Shown piece after piece: positions 33,515 to 42,522 of a stretch of DNA of 64,000 nt. The notes below the pieces were generated by a model. It had not been told where the DNA came from. It did no database searches and saw only the letters and a program-made list of their open reading frames with translations. Origin of the DNA: Blastococcus sp. PRF04-17. GTDB lineage: Bacteria > Actinomycetota > Actinomycetes > Mycobacteriales > Geodermatophilaceae. Location: contig NZ_CP095412.1 in assembly GCF_023016265.1 (NCBI RefSeq), forward strand, positions 744,001 to 808,000. Reading direction: 5' to 3'. The stretch's first letter is position 1, and each line of letters begins with the position of its first letter. The position numbers and the translations under genes are program-made.

Positions 33515-33922
33515 GTGGCAGAACGACACGCAACGGGCACGGTCACGGAGCTTCCCATCACCCCAATCCCCAACCGGGGGAGCGGTGAACAGCGACGATG
33601 TGGCTGGTGCCGCCGAGTGCTGCCCGAACAGGGATCGGTGGGCAGGCCGCGGCTGTACTGCGGTCAGGCCTGCCGGCAGCGCGCGTACGAGCAGCGCGCC
33701 GCCACCGCGAAGGCCGGACTGCCCGGCGACGTCGTGCTGGTCTCCCGCGCCGAGCTCGACGGTCTGCAGGACCGGCTCTACCAGCTGCGCTGCGCCCTGG
33801 AGGACGCTCAGACACTGCTGACCGAGAAGCCGACCAAGGCCGAGCTCGAGCAACAGCTGGCCGAACTCGTGCGGTCCACCGGCCGGCTCGACCGGCTGTG
33901 GGTGGCCGAGCGCTCCGGCTGA
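33515..33922 (+). CDS. Small zinc-ribbon/coiled-coil protein
   Basis: A 135-residue protein. Residues 28-55 hold RCGWCRRVLPEQGSVGRPRLYC plus GQACRQRAYEQR, a CxxC...CxxxC arrangement likely to bind zinc and strongly basic, similar to fragments found in small actinobacterial DNA-binding proteins. The C-terminal half (LVSRAELDGLQDRLYQLRCALEDAQTLL, then KAELEQQLAELVRSTGRL) is predicted coiled coil. GTG 33515 is selected from the -10 position; GTG 33543 is an alternative. Function unknown; DNA binding is an inference. Confidence 0.65.
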   Translation: MAERHATGTVTELPITPIPNRGSGEQRRCGWCRRVLPEQGSVGRPRLYCGQACRQRAYEQRAATAKAGLPGDVVLVSRAELDGLQDRLYQLRCALEDAQTLLTEKPTKAELEQQLAELVRSTGRLDRLWVAERSG

Positions 33923-33932
33923 CCCGGACCCC

Positions 33933-33951
33933 TTACGTCACCGTGACGTAA
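33933..33951. repeat. 19-bp palindrome TTACGTCACCGTGACGTAA
   Basis: Perfect 9+1+9 palindrome lying exactly in the 29-bp gap between convergent genes and touching the lipoprotein stop codon. A near copy (one arm mismatch) is at 34255-34273. Could be a protein-binding site or part of a terminator. Confidence 0.8.
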
Positions 33952-34194
33952 TCAGTCCGGGTCCTGCTGGTCGTCGCCGTCGTCCTCGTCGTTCGGCTCC
34001 TGGTTGCTGTTGTCCGGCAGGTTCTCCCGGTCGGCGTCCTCGTCGGACACGTCGCTGCCGCCGTCGTTCTCGCTGTCATCGGTGGTGCCGTCGTTCTGGT
34101 CCTGCCCGGCCGCGCTGCACGCGGTCATCGAGGCACCCCCGCCGAAGAGCGCCAGAGCAGTCACGAGAGCGGCGATCGGACGTCGGATCTGCAT
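33952..34194 (-). CDS. Small acidic lipoprotein
   Basis: An 80-residue lipoprotein precursor: basic start MQIRRP, hydrophobic LVTALALFGGGASM, then lipobox TAC with Cys26. The mature part of ~55 residues is almost entirely Asp, Glu, Asn, Ser and Gln, so it is an acidic, disordered surface chain. A TAGGGT hexamer 6 nt before the ATG indicates leaderless expression. The gene is bracketed by the two 19-bp palindromes. No family recognised; a calcium- or cell-wall-facing spacer is only a guess. Confidence 0.7.
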   Translation of the reverse strand: MQIRRPIAALVTALALFGGGASMTACSAAGQDQNDGTTDDSENDGGSDVSDEDADRENLPDNSNQEPNDEDDGDDQQDPD

Positions 34195-34200
34195 GACTCG

Positions 34201-34206
34201 ACCCTA
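34201..34206 (-). promoter_or_regulatory. Leaderless -10 hexamer TAGGGT of the lipoprotein gene
   Basis: On the minus strand TAGGGT, 6 nt, then ATG at 34194. The second palindrome lies ~49 bp further upstream, a position suited to an activator. Confidence 0.55.
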
Positions 34207-34254
34207 CGAACACCCGGCCATCACCGCCCGGTGAACCGCCCAGATCTCCACTAC

Positions 34255-34273
34255 TTGCGTCACAGTGACGTAA
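34255..34273. repeat. 19-bp near-palindrome TTGCGTCACAGTGACGTAA
   Basis: Differs from the copy at 33933-33951 by one base in an arm and the centre base. The central GTCACNGTGAC core is identical in both. Confidence 0.75.
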
Positions 34274-34703
34274 GGGGGCAGGTGGAGCCAGAAGGGGGAG
34301 GAGGCGTCGGGCGGTATCCCGACGACTCGGAGACCGAGGGCGAGCCCGGGCGGGTGAACGCATCAAGATCGTCAAGAGCAAGATCGACATCGGGGAGGGT
34401 GTCTCCACGGCGGACCCGCCGCGACGTGTGGCCGCCGACTGTGGAACGACGCGGGCGGCCAGGGCCCCACTGGGGCGCGCAGCCGGCGGCATGCGTGTCG
34501 GAAGGTGCCGCTCGTCGCCGGAGGCAGGTCTGGGCCGGGGGCAGGTCTGGGCCGGGGTAGGTCTGCGTCGGCTGCCATCGGCCGCTTCCGGCGCCGGTCC
34601 CTCGACCGCCGATAATGCACATTATGTCAACCCGAGGGCCCTTGATCGAACAGCGGGGCGCGGTGAGCGCTGAGCTGGCGAAGACGGGCCCGTCAAGGTG
34701 CGT
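34274..34703. other. Gene-poor gap before the TIR gene
   Basis: About 430 bp with no frame that reads like protein. It contains a 17-bp tandem repeat (34523-34556). The stretch marks the junction between the lipoprotein and the less GC-rich TIR gene region. Confidence 0.5.
34523..34556 (+). repeat. 17-bp tandem repeat (GGCAGGTCTGGGCCGGG, two full copies plus a partial)
   Basis: Two exact head-to-tail copies followed by a degenerate start of a third (GGTAGGTCTG). Not in a supported gene. Confidence 0.75.
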
Positions 34704-35629
34704 TCAGCCGACCCTGCCTCTCACGTAATTCAGAATTTCATCGACTCGACTTGCTGGCTTGACGCTGTTGAACGTGACGCTGGTCTCCGGCGTGGTGACC
34801 ACTATGCTCCAGTAACCACTCAATGGCCCTCTGCGCACCCTCACCAGAGTCTCGAACGGGATCGATGTGATTCCTTCTGACTGGATCCGAGGGCTGAACA
34901 AGAACCGTCGCGGCGTGATGGCCAGAACACCGAGAAAGAGCTCGTTGTTGAAGGTAGCGAGCGCGAGATCCACGACCTCCTCTTCTGGGTCCAAGTTGTC
35001 CACGATGGCGTCCAACTGAGCGCGAAAACCGTCGACACGCCGCCATGGAACAGCGCCGATCTTGGAAGACGCGTCCTCGAGGCGCGTCGTGAACAGTTTC
35101 GCGAGCGCGGAGAACTTCGCCTCACGACGGGTCTTCTCCGGGCCGAGGTGCTCGCGATTCGTCGGCATCGACTTCGTGAGCCGGTCCATCAGTCGCCGGG
35201 CGTCCTGCACGAATGTCTCGTCTCGCAGGTGTGCGGCCTCCACTTCTGCAAGACCCCAGATCGATGACGGCAGATCTCTCCTCGCGGGCATCCGGGCACC
35301 ACCCACCAGCACCGGGATTGTGGCGATCCGCCTCTGAAGTGCCGTCTCGACCTCGATGCGCACCCAGTCTTCTGGATTGTCGAGACGCCGGCCCCCGTGC
35401 CCTCGTCCTTGGCATCCAGCCACGACGGCCCGATGACGATGAGTGCCGCGGTGCATCGAGCAATGGCCTGGGCGATGCGAGTGGGAAAGTGCTCGCCCTC
35501 GTTGATGGACCCCACATCACGGAAGATGTTGGAAGGCCCGAACCGCTCCGCTAAGAGGCTGGTCAACCAACTCGCGTACGCAAGACTGTCCGACCGGCGG
35601 TATCCGACGAATATCGTCGTAGCGCCCAT
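34704..35629 (-). CDS. TIR-domain protein with C-terminal PH-like domain (frameshifted)
   Basis: The N-terminal ~130 residues are a bacterial TIR domain: TIFVGYRRSDSLAYASWL, FGPSNIFRDVGSINEGEHF, CTAALIVIGPSWLDAKDEG, then, after a frame break, RRLDNPEDWVRIEVETAL with the WxxxE catalytic-glutamate context of TIR NADases, and IPVLVGGARMP. The break is in a C5 run (35392-35396); one missing base repairs it. The C-terminal ~90 residues (VVDLALATFNNELFLGVLAITPRRFLFSP, TSIPFETLVRVRRG) look like a bacterial PH/YokE-type domain. Base composition is clearly less GC-rich than neighbours, suggesting transfer. Possible NAD-hydrolysing defence or signalling protein. Confidence 0.78.
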
Positions 35630-35883
35630 GTGGGTCTGCCTCTCGGCACCAGCGTGACACTTCGGAGCGCAGTCGCACGAACCGTACCCCTGGAGCCTCG
35701 GTCGAGGCGCTGCTGTTGTCGCGGATCCTGAGGCGACTCGCACGGCATATGTGCAGCACCCGACTCTGCGACACCTACCTCCTGGTGGTCGTGACGATGC
35801 CCCCTCCCTCGGCCGACTCCTGTTGACCCGCGCATGCCAGGTAAGTCCAGTCGAGGCGGGCATCGGCCTGCGGGACGCGTACG

Positions 35884-36438
35884 TCAGTCTGCGAAGCTCA
35901 CATTCCCCGTCTCCGTCACCGCGGCGCTGCGGCCGGGGGCCGACTGCTCCTGCCAATACATGTTCGTGTGCGCGATGACCTTGTCCGGCGGCGGCGCGCC
36001 CCAGGCGCTGAGGTCCTCCGTCGTGTGCGCGTCCCCGACGAGCGTGACGTCGTAGCCGCGCGTGAAGGCGCCGTGGATGGTCGACCGGATGCAGGCGTCG
36101 GTCTGCGCACCCGTGACGACCAGCTTGCCGACGCCGGCGCGCTCGAGCACCCGCTCGAGGTCGGTGCCTTCGAACGAGTCGCCGAACGTCTTGTGCACCA
36201 GCGGCTCGGACTCCTGGCGCTGCAGTTCGGGAACGTACTGCCAACCGTCGCTCCCCTGCGGAAGGCCGTCGTCCGAGTGCTGGACCCATACGATCGGCAC
36301 GCCCTCGTCGCGCGCCTTGTCGACCAGCACGCCGATGTTGGCGACGACCGCGTCGCGATCGTGTGCCTCGCCCACGACACCCTGCTGCACGTCGATCACG
36401 ACGAGGGCGGTGTGGGGACGGTCGGGCAGCGTGGTCAT
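35884..36438 (-). CDS. Isochorismatase-family cysteine hydrolase
   Basis: A 184-residue hydrolase of the isochorismatase/nicotinamidase fold. The triad is Asp in ALVVIDVQQGVV (about residue 16), Lys in EPLVHKTFGDSFEGTDL (about 83) and Cys in VVTGAQTDACIRSTIHGAFTRGYDV (residue ~114; read as two phrases). Substrate unknown; nicotinamidase-like or ureidoacrylate-like activities occur in the family. An AGGGACCCGAC leader before the ATG gives a weak Shine-Dalgarno. Confidence 0.92.
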   Translation of the reverse strand: MTTLPDRPHTALVVIDVQQGVVGEAHDRDAVVANIGVLVDKARDEGVPIVWVQHSDDGLPQGSDGWQYVPELQRQESEPLVHKTFGDSFEGTDLERVLERAGVGKLVVTGAQTDACIRSTIHGAFTRGYDVTLVGDAHTTEDLSAWGAPPPDKVIAHTNMYWQEQSAPGRSAAVTETGNVSFAD

Positions 36439-36503
36439 GTCGGGTCCCTCCGGTCGGCTCCTGGGCGGATCCTAGGGAGCGTCACCGACGATTCCGGCGT
36501 CCC

Positions 36504-37166
36504 TCACTGCTCCGCCGCCAGCGCCACCCGCTCCATCGCGTCGTGCATACGCGCCCGCAGCACGTCGCGGGTCTGCACGTCGGGCAGGTTCTCCAGGGAG
36601 GCGTTCAGCCGGGTGCGGCCCGGCGCCGTGGGCGTCAGCGCGATCTGCAGGGTGGCCGGCGTGGGCCAGTCCTCGGGCTGCCAGCTCATGCGCAGCCGGT
36701 CCCCGGGCTTGACCACGACGATCTCGCCGGTCACCCGGGCCCACAGCTCGCCCGGAGGCACGTGGTAGTGCTCCCCCGGCTCGAAGACCACGGCCGCGCC
36801 GTCGCCCAGCCAGAGGTCGGGGCGGCTGACCAGCACCTTCCAGAGGTGTGCCGAGGACGTCGCGACGCTGCGCTGCGCGCCGACGTGGAGGGCGCCGGCC
36901 GTTCGCCCGGTCACCCGCTTCCCCCGGGCACGCTCGTAGGCGACCGCGAGCGACTGCTGCCACCACCCCGGCACGTCGGGATGCTCGCGCTCCAGGAAGT
37001 CGACGATCCCGCGGTGGTCCCAGTCCCTGGCACCGGCCGCATCCAGGACGCCGAGCCACTCGGCCCAATCCCGTCCGGTGCCCTCGCGGACCCGCTGCGG
37101 CGTCAGCCGGCCCAGCGCGCGGTCGACGGCGGTGGCGGTGTTGTCGAGCTCGGTCTGCGCAGTCAT
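36504..37166 (-). CDS. DUF4287 plus SRPBCC (AHSA1-like) protein
   Basis: Two domains in 220 residues. Residues 20-80 (REGTGRDWAEWLGVLDAAGARDWDHRGIVDFL, then WWQQSLAVAYERARG) match DUF4287. Residues 85-215 form a START/SRPBCC hydrophobic-ligand fold (SVATSSAHLWKVLVSRPDLWLG, RMSWQPEDWPTPATLQIALTP, GRTRLNASLENLPD). The ATG at 37166 starts the natural sequence; the frame upstream is a shadow. Function unknown; relatives bind small hydrophobic molecules. Confidence 0.85.
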   Translation of the reverse strand: MTAQTELDNTATAVDRALGRLTPQRVREGTGRDWAEWLGVLDAAGARDWDHRGIVDFLEREHPDVPGWWQQSLAVAYERARGKRVTGRTAGALHVGAQRSVATSSAHLWKVLVSRPDLWLGDGAAVVFEPGEHYHVPPGELWARVTGEIVVVKPGDRLRMSWQPEDWPTPATLQIALTPTAPGRTRLNASLENLPDVQTRDVLRARMHDAMERVALAAEQ

Positions 37167-37416
37167 GCCGCTCCCCCTCCCCCGAGCACCATGATGTCGC
37201 CACGGCCGACGAATTTCAGCGCGTCGTGACGCCATACCCGAAGGAATCGCCGCCGTCCCGAGGAGCGCCCGTCGGCGCGTGAACCACAGGAGGCCCCTCG
37301 GCCCGAACACCGCCCCGAACGCCGCGGCGGGCTTGCTGCGCTCGTACGCACCGGCGGTTCGTCTCCGCAGCTTGGAGCCTGGTTCCGACCGTGGCGCGGC
37401 GGGTAGCGGATCCGGC

Positions 37417-37611
37417 ATGACCGAGGAGCGCCCCGACACCGACGAACGGAACGAGCCCGGCGGCACGCCGTCCCCCGGCCCCGACGACCTGATCGCCAAG
37501 CCGGTCACCCCCGGCGACGACGACGCGGGCACACCCACCCCAGCGCCCGGCACCTACCAGGCCGACGAGGCCGAGCGGCAGCGCGGCGAGGCCGTCAAGC
37601 CGGGCAACTGA
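37417..37611 (+). CDS. Small acidic disordered protein
   Basis: A 64-residue protein rich in Asp, Glu, Pro, Gly and Thr (MTEERPDTDERNEPGG, PGDDDAGTPTPAPGTY, ADEAERQRGEAVKPGN). No hydrophobic core, so probably disordered and cytosolic. The ATG is supported by the sharp change from shadow-like to natural composition and a TAGCGGAT stretch just upstream. I do not recognise a family. It converges tail to tail with the LysE gene with no gap. Confidence 0.55.
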   Translation: MTEERPDTDERNEPGGTPSPGPDDLIAKPVTPGDDDAGTPTPAPGTYQADEAERQRGEAVKPGN

Positions 37612-38244
37612 TCAGCGGCTCGCGGCCGCCACGCGCAGACCGAGCGCCACGAGGACGGTGCCGCTGACCGCGTCGAGCCGCCGCCGGATGCGCGGTCGCC
37701 GGAACCAGGTCCCCGCCCGGGCGACGCCCGCAGCCAGGGCCAGGTAGAGCCCCGTCTCGACCGTGACCTGCAGCAGGCCCAGCAGGGCGGTCGTGGCGAA
37801 CACCGGACCGTCGGCCGGCACGAATTGCGGATAGAAGGCGATCATGAAGACCGCCGCCTTCGGATTGGCCAGCTGGACGACGACGCCCTCGGCGAAGGCG
37901 CCCCACCAGCGGCGCCGACCTGCAACCGGGTCGGGCTCGACCGCCGGGGCGCCCCGCCAGGCCGACCACAGGGCTCGGGCACCGAGGTACAGCAGCGCCG
38001 CCGCACCGAGCACGCGCAGGACCAGGTACGCCACCTCGGAGGCCGCGACGAGCGCCGCGAAGCCGGCGCCGGCGAACAGCGCCCAGAAGAAGAGGCCCAG
38101 CTCCAGCCCGAGCACAGTGGGCACGGCTCCACGCAGCCCGCGCAGGGCGGCCCGCCGGAAGATCAGCGCCATCGCCGGTCCCGGCGAGGCGGAGATCAGC
38201 AGCACGGCCAGCACGAAGGCGGGCAGCGACGACAGCACGTCCAC
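37612..38244 (-). CDS. LysE/RhtB family amino-acid exporter
   Basis: A 210-residue, six-helix exporter. The family motif is in FVLAVLLISASPGPAMALIFRRAALRG (residues ~10-35; read as SASPGPAM) and the second half begins at VVVQLANPKAAVFMIAFYPQF, another LysE landmark. GTG 38244 is preferred because VDVLSSLPAF is the usual short N-terminus. Substrate unknown (basic amino acid, homoserine or threonine in relatives). Confidence 0.9.
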   Translation of the reverse strand: MDVLSSLPAFVLAVLLISASPGPAMALIFRRAALRGLRGAVPTVLGLELGLFFWALFAGAGFAALVAASEVAYLVLRVLGAAALLYLGARALWSAWRGAPAVEPDPVAGRRRWWGAFAEGVVVQLANPKAAVFMIAFYPQFVPADGPVFATTALLGLLQVTVETGLYLALAAGVARAGTWFRRPRIRRRLDAVSGTVLVALGLRVAAASR

Positions 38245-38285
38245 GACGGCATGCTGGCACCTGTCCACCGCCGGCCGCGAACGAC

Positions 38286-39367
38286 TTACCCGGCGACGGT
38301 CAGCCCCAGCCAGCGCGCGAGGTCCTCGATCTCCCGGTGCACCGCGTCGGCCATGGCAGGGGTGAAGTGGATGTCCTCGTGCAGCGCGTGCACCACGAAC
38401 CGGCCGCGCTTCCGGTCCGCCGTCGCGTCGAGCTTGCCCACCAGCCGGTCCGAGTGCAGCACCGGCAGCGCGAAGTACCCCCAACGCCGCGCGGCCTTGG
38501 GCTTGTACATCTCCAGCTGGTACTCGAAGTCGAACAGCTGCTGCGCGCGGACCCGGTCGTACACGAGGCGGTCGAACGGTGACAGCAGCGCCGTGCGCCC
38601 CTCGAACGGGCGGCCGACCGCGTCGGGGTCCACCCGCCAGCCGCCCGGCACGCCCTCGACGGTCGCCGGCACGCCCGCCTCGCCGACGACCACCGGCTCG
38701 ATGGGCGACGCCGTCCCCGTCGACCGTGCGATGCCCAGGGCCCGTAGCCGCCGCTCGTCGCGCACCCGGAGGGCCTCCTCCTCCGGACGACGGGGACGTC
38801 GGACGGGTACACCCGCTCCGCGAGGTCCCAGAGGCGCTGCCGCCCGCGCCGGCCGGCGATGGCCACCTCGCCGCGGAGCATCATGATCTCGAGCAGTTGC
38901 GTCACGTTGCGGTTGCTGGTCCAGCCGCTCGACTCCCACGGCACCGCGCACGTGTCAGGTATGTCGCGGGACAGCAGCGGCCCCGAGGTTCGCAACCGGG
39001 TCAGCACGTCTCGCCGAGCCCCGTCGTTGGCGGCCAGCCATTGCCGAGCGCCCTCGCTGCGCGGCCGCGTCGCCATGTCGGCCAGGAAGAGCCCGAGGTC
39101 CTCCATGGGACGGACGAGCGCGCCGAACTCGAAGAGCGTCCGCTCCTCCTCCAGCCCCCGCGTCAGGTCCTCCCGTCGGTAGGCCTCGCCCAGCCGCGTC
39201 CACGCGACCAGGTCGGCGTTGGGCGCGACGGCAGCCGTGGGGTCCACCTGGAGCAGGGTCAGGTGCCGCACCGTCTCGAGCAGGTCCACCGGACGTCGGG
39301 CGTCCAGCAGCTGGGCCCGGACCGCGATCGCACGGGCCTCGTCCCGGTCCAGCCTGAGCTCCGCCAT
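38286..39367 (-). CDS. Winged-helix DNA glycosylase-like protein, YcaQ/HTH_42 family (frameshifted)
   Basis: Member of the YcaQ-type group, which includes interstrand-crosslink repair glycosylases. MAELRLDRDEARAIAVRAQLLDA and LTLLQVDPTAAVAPNADLVAWTRLG open the protein; NRNVTQLLEIMMLRGEVAIAGRRG is the winged helix; LLSPFDRLVYDRVRAQQLFDFEYQLEMY and RRWGYFALPVLHSDRLVGKLDATADRK (read as phrases) close it. The frame is lost at about 38785 (VPVV / PEEEALRVRDERR), one missing G on the plus strand. A TACCCT hexamer sits 6 nt before the ATG. Confidence 0.85.
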
Positions 39368-39373
39368 CGGCGG

Positions 39374-39379
39374 AGGGTA
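39374..39379 (-). promoter_or_regulatory. Leaderless -10 hexamer TACCCT of the YcaQ-like gene
   Basis: On the minus strand TACCCT, 6 nt, then ATG at 39367. Confidence 0.5.
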
Positions 39380-39446
39380 GCGAGGGTGACCGACACGTGC
39401 CGTCCGAGCACGGGGACGCACAGCGGCGTGCGGTTGACTCGGCTGC

Positions 39447-40151
39447 GTGGAGGTCCTCGGCCGGTTCAGGGCGCGCGTGACCACCAGCGTCCCCGACCTT
39501 CCGCTGGAGATCATGCTCGGGACCGGCGTGGTCGCCGCCGTCCTGGTCCTCTCCCCCACCCTGTGGCGGCCGACCCGCCACGTCGTGACCATCGCGCACG
39601 AGGGCGCGCACGGCCTGGTCGCGCTCGCCGCCGGACGGCGGCTGTCGGGCATCCGCCTGCACTCGGACACCTCGGGGCTCACCGTGTCCGCGGGCCGGCC
39701 CACGGGCCCGGGCATGGTGCTGACCTGCGCATCGGGCTACGTCGGTCCCGGCCTCTTCGGCCTGGGCGCCGCGGCGCTGCTGGCCGCCGGGCACGCAGTC
39801 GGGCTGCTGTGGGCGCTCCTGCTGCTGCTGGCGCTGCTGCTGGTGCAGATCCGCAACTGGTACGGCCTCTGGTCGGTCCTGGCCACCGGCGCCGTCGTCT
39901 TCGCCGCCACCTGGTGGCTTCCGCCGGAGGGTCAGGCCGGCTTCGCCGCCGTCGCCACCTGGTTCCTGCTGCTCGCCGCGCCCAAGACGGTGCTGGAGCT
40001 GCAGGCGGCGCGGCGCCGGCGGCGGGCGCCGGACTCCGACGCCGACCAGCTGGCGCGGCTGACCCGCGTGCCCGCCGTCGTCTGGGTGGGCGCCTTCCTG
40101 CTGGTCGACGTCGGAGCGCTCCTGCTCGGGGCCAGCTGGCTGCTGACCTGA
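39447..40151 (+). CDS. M50-like membrane metallopeptidase
   Basis: A 234-residue membrane protein. TIAHEGAHGLVALAAGRRLSG contains the HExxH zinc motif as HEGAH (about residue 51), followed by LHSDTSGLTVSAGRP, typical of the compact actinobacterial M50-type family. At least five hydrophobic segments are visible, including LLWALLLLLALLLVQI and AVVWVGAFLLVDVGALLLG. Distant second metal ligand is not obvious, so activity is not certain. Start GTG 39447. Intramembrane proteolysis target unknown. Confidence 0.85.
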   Translation: MEVLGRFRARVTTSVPDLPLEIMLGTGVVAAVLVLSPTLWRPTRHVVTIAHEGAHGLVALAAGRRLSGIRLHSDTSGLTVSAGRPTGPGMVLTCASGYVGPGLFGLGAAALLAAGHAVGLLWALLLLLALLLVQIRNWYGLWSVLATGAVVFAATWWLPPEGQAGFAAVATWFLLLAAPKTVLELQAARRRRRAPDSDADQLARLTRVPAVVWVGAFLLVDVGALLLGASWLLT

Positions 40152-40165
40152 GGCTGAGCGTCCCT

Positions 40166-42522
40166 CTACTTTCGGGCGCGCCGCCGGGGCTCGCATCCGA
40201 CGGGCTGACTCACCGGGTCGGGCTTCGGGCCCTCCGGGATCGCCAGCACCACGTCCTGGTGGTCGACGGTGATCTGCCGTCCGTGGTGCCGGATGTCGAG
40301 CGGCTCACCCTCCACCAGCCGGTAGGTGGCCGCCTCGTGGGTGACGTCCACCGTCAGCTTCCGGCCCCGGTAGACGACGCGGAAACGCATGCGCGTGATG
40401 CGCTCGGGCAGCCTGGGCCCGAAGGTGAGCTCGCCGTTGTGGTCCCGCAGCCCGCCGAACCCCGCGACGGCGACGGTCCAGCCGCCGGCCAGCGACGCGA
40501 TGTGCAGACCGTGGCCGGAGTTGTGGTGCAGGTTCTGCAGGTCGGTGAGCGCCGCCTCGGCCCAGTAGTCGTAGGCCAGGTTGAGGTGGCCGGTCTCCGC
40601 CGCGACCACCGCCTGCTGGCTGGCCGAGAGGGACGAGTCCCGCGTCGTCCGCGCCTCGTAGTAGGCGAAGTTGGCGATCTTCTCCTCGAGGGTGAACGCG
40701 TCCCCGCGCAGGTGCAGCGCCATCACCAGGTCGGCCTGCTTGATGACCTGCTTGCGGTAGATCTCGAAGTAGGGGTAGTTCAGCAGCAGCGGATAGTTCT
40801 CCTTGGGCGTGTTCTGGAAGTCCCACTCCTCGTGGTGGGTGAACCCGTCGGACTGCATGTGCACCCCGCGCTGGGTGTCGTAGGGCACCGCCATCAGGGA
40901 TGCCGCCCGCAGCCACGTCTCGACCTCGTCGTCGGTCACGTCCAGCCGGCCGGCGACGTCGGGCTGGCGGCGCACCGCCTCGGCTGCCTCCCGCAGGTTC
41001 CGCTGCGCCATGAGGTTGGTGTAGACGTTGTTGTCGACCACCGCCGTGTACTCGTCCGGCCCGGTCACCCCGTCGATGCGGAACCCGTGCTCGACGTCGA
41101 AGTGCCCGAGCGAGGCCCACAGCCGCGCGGTCTCGATGAGCAGCTCGGCGCCGAAATCGCGGTCGAAGTCCTCGTCCAGCGTGGCGTTGTGGTAGCGGAC
41201 GACGGCGTCGGCGATGTCGGCGTTGATGTGGAAGGCCGCCGTCCCCGCGGGCCAGTACCCCGACGTCTCCTCGCCGCGGATCGTCCGCCACGGAAACGCC
41301 GCGCCCCGCCGCCCAGCACCCGCGCCCGCTCCCTGGCCAGTTCGAGGGTCGAGTGCCGCCAGCGCAGCGCGTCCCGGACGGCGTGCGGTGCGGTGTAGGT
41401 CAGCACCGGCAGCACGTAGGTCTCGGTGTCCCAGAAGGTGTGGCCGTCGTAGCCCGGGCCGGTCAGCCCCTTGGCCGGGATCGGCTGGCGCTCGCCCCGC
41501 AGCCCCGCCTGGAGGACGTGGAACATGCCCACCCGCACGGCCTGCTGCAGCTCGTCGTCCCCCTCGATCTCGACGTCGGCGTCGTCCCAGTGCTGGTCGA
41601 GCACCTCCCGCTGCTCACGCACGAGGCGGTCCCAGCCGGCCAGCTTCGCCGTGGCGAGGGCGGCCTCGACTTGGTCCCGGAGTGCCGGGCTCGACCGGCG
41701 CGACGACCAGCCGTAGGCGAGGAACTTGACCAGCTTCAGCACGCCGCCCTCGGGGATGCGCGCGGCCAGGGTGTAGCGGGCCAGGTCACCGGCGGCCTCG
41801 ATGTCCTCGGTGCTGCTGTCCGGGATTTCGATGACGTGGTCCATGCCCGCGGCCATGCGCAGCTGGCTGCGCCGCGTGCGGTGCACCAGGACCGCCTTGC
41901 GGCCCTTGGCGACCGCCGACTCGCACTGCAGTGGCTTGGCCAGGGCCGCCGCCGCGCGCGGGTCGTCGTCGTCGGTCGGCACGTCCTCGTTGGCCAGGAG
42001 GTCCGACTGGAGGGCGACGTACAGGTCGCCGAGGTCGTCGGTGACCTCGACCTTGTACTCGATGGCCGCGATCGACCGCCGCGCCAGGGACACCAGGCGC
42101 GTGCTGGTCACGCGCACCGTGCGGCCACCCGGCGAGCGCCACTCGGTCGAGCGGCGCAGGACGCCGGCGCGCAGATCGAGCGTGCGCGTGTGGTCGATGA
42201 TCTCGCCGTAGTCGAGGTCGAGGGGTGAGTCCTTGACCAGCAGCCGGATCAGCTTGCCGTCGGTGACGTTGACCATGGTCTGGCCCTGCTCGGGAAAGCC
42301 GTAGCCGGCTTCGGCGTAGGGCAGCGGCCGCTCCTCGAAGAAGCCGTTGAGGTAGGTGCCGGGGACGACGACCGGTTCGCCCTCCTCGAAGGACCCCCGC
42401 ATGCCGATGTGCCCGTTGGTCAGCGCGAACACCGACTCGTGCACGGCCAGCGACGCGTGATCGAGTCCGACCTCGGTCAGCGACCAGGGCTCGATGGGGA
42501 AGCTGGCGCGCCCCTCGGTCAT
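40166..42522 (-). CDS. Glycoside hydrolase family 65 phosphorylase (frameshifted)
   Basis: GH65 enzyme (trehalose, maltose or kojibiose phosphorylase), splitting an alpha-glucoside with phosphate to beta-glucose-1-phosphate. N-terminal domain: FALTNGHIGMRGSFEEGEP, GTYLNGFFEERPLPYAEA. Catalytic barrel: KGLTGPGYDGHTFWDTETYVLPVL, RIDGVTGPDEYTAVVDNN with the general-acid Glu. The frame is lost near 41307-41313, between ERARVLG and RGAAFPWRTIRGEE, and one C repairs it. Total ~785 residues, normal. The ATG overlaps the stop of the beta-phosphoglucomutase gene by 4 nt, which fits a shared sugar-phosphate route. Confidence 0.9.

Noticed and set aside
33933-33951. Simple bidirectional transcription terminator
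   Set aside because: Only a modest AT-containing stem with a very short loop, and a second copy sits upstream of the gene where no terminator is expected; kept as a repeat of unknown role.
34231-34673. Small plus-strand genes in the gap before the TIR gene
   Set aside because: Frames have no start context, unnatural composition and mutual overlap; the region holds repeats instead.
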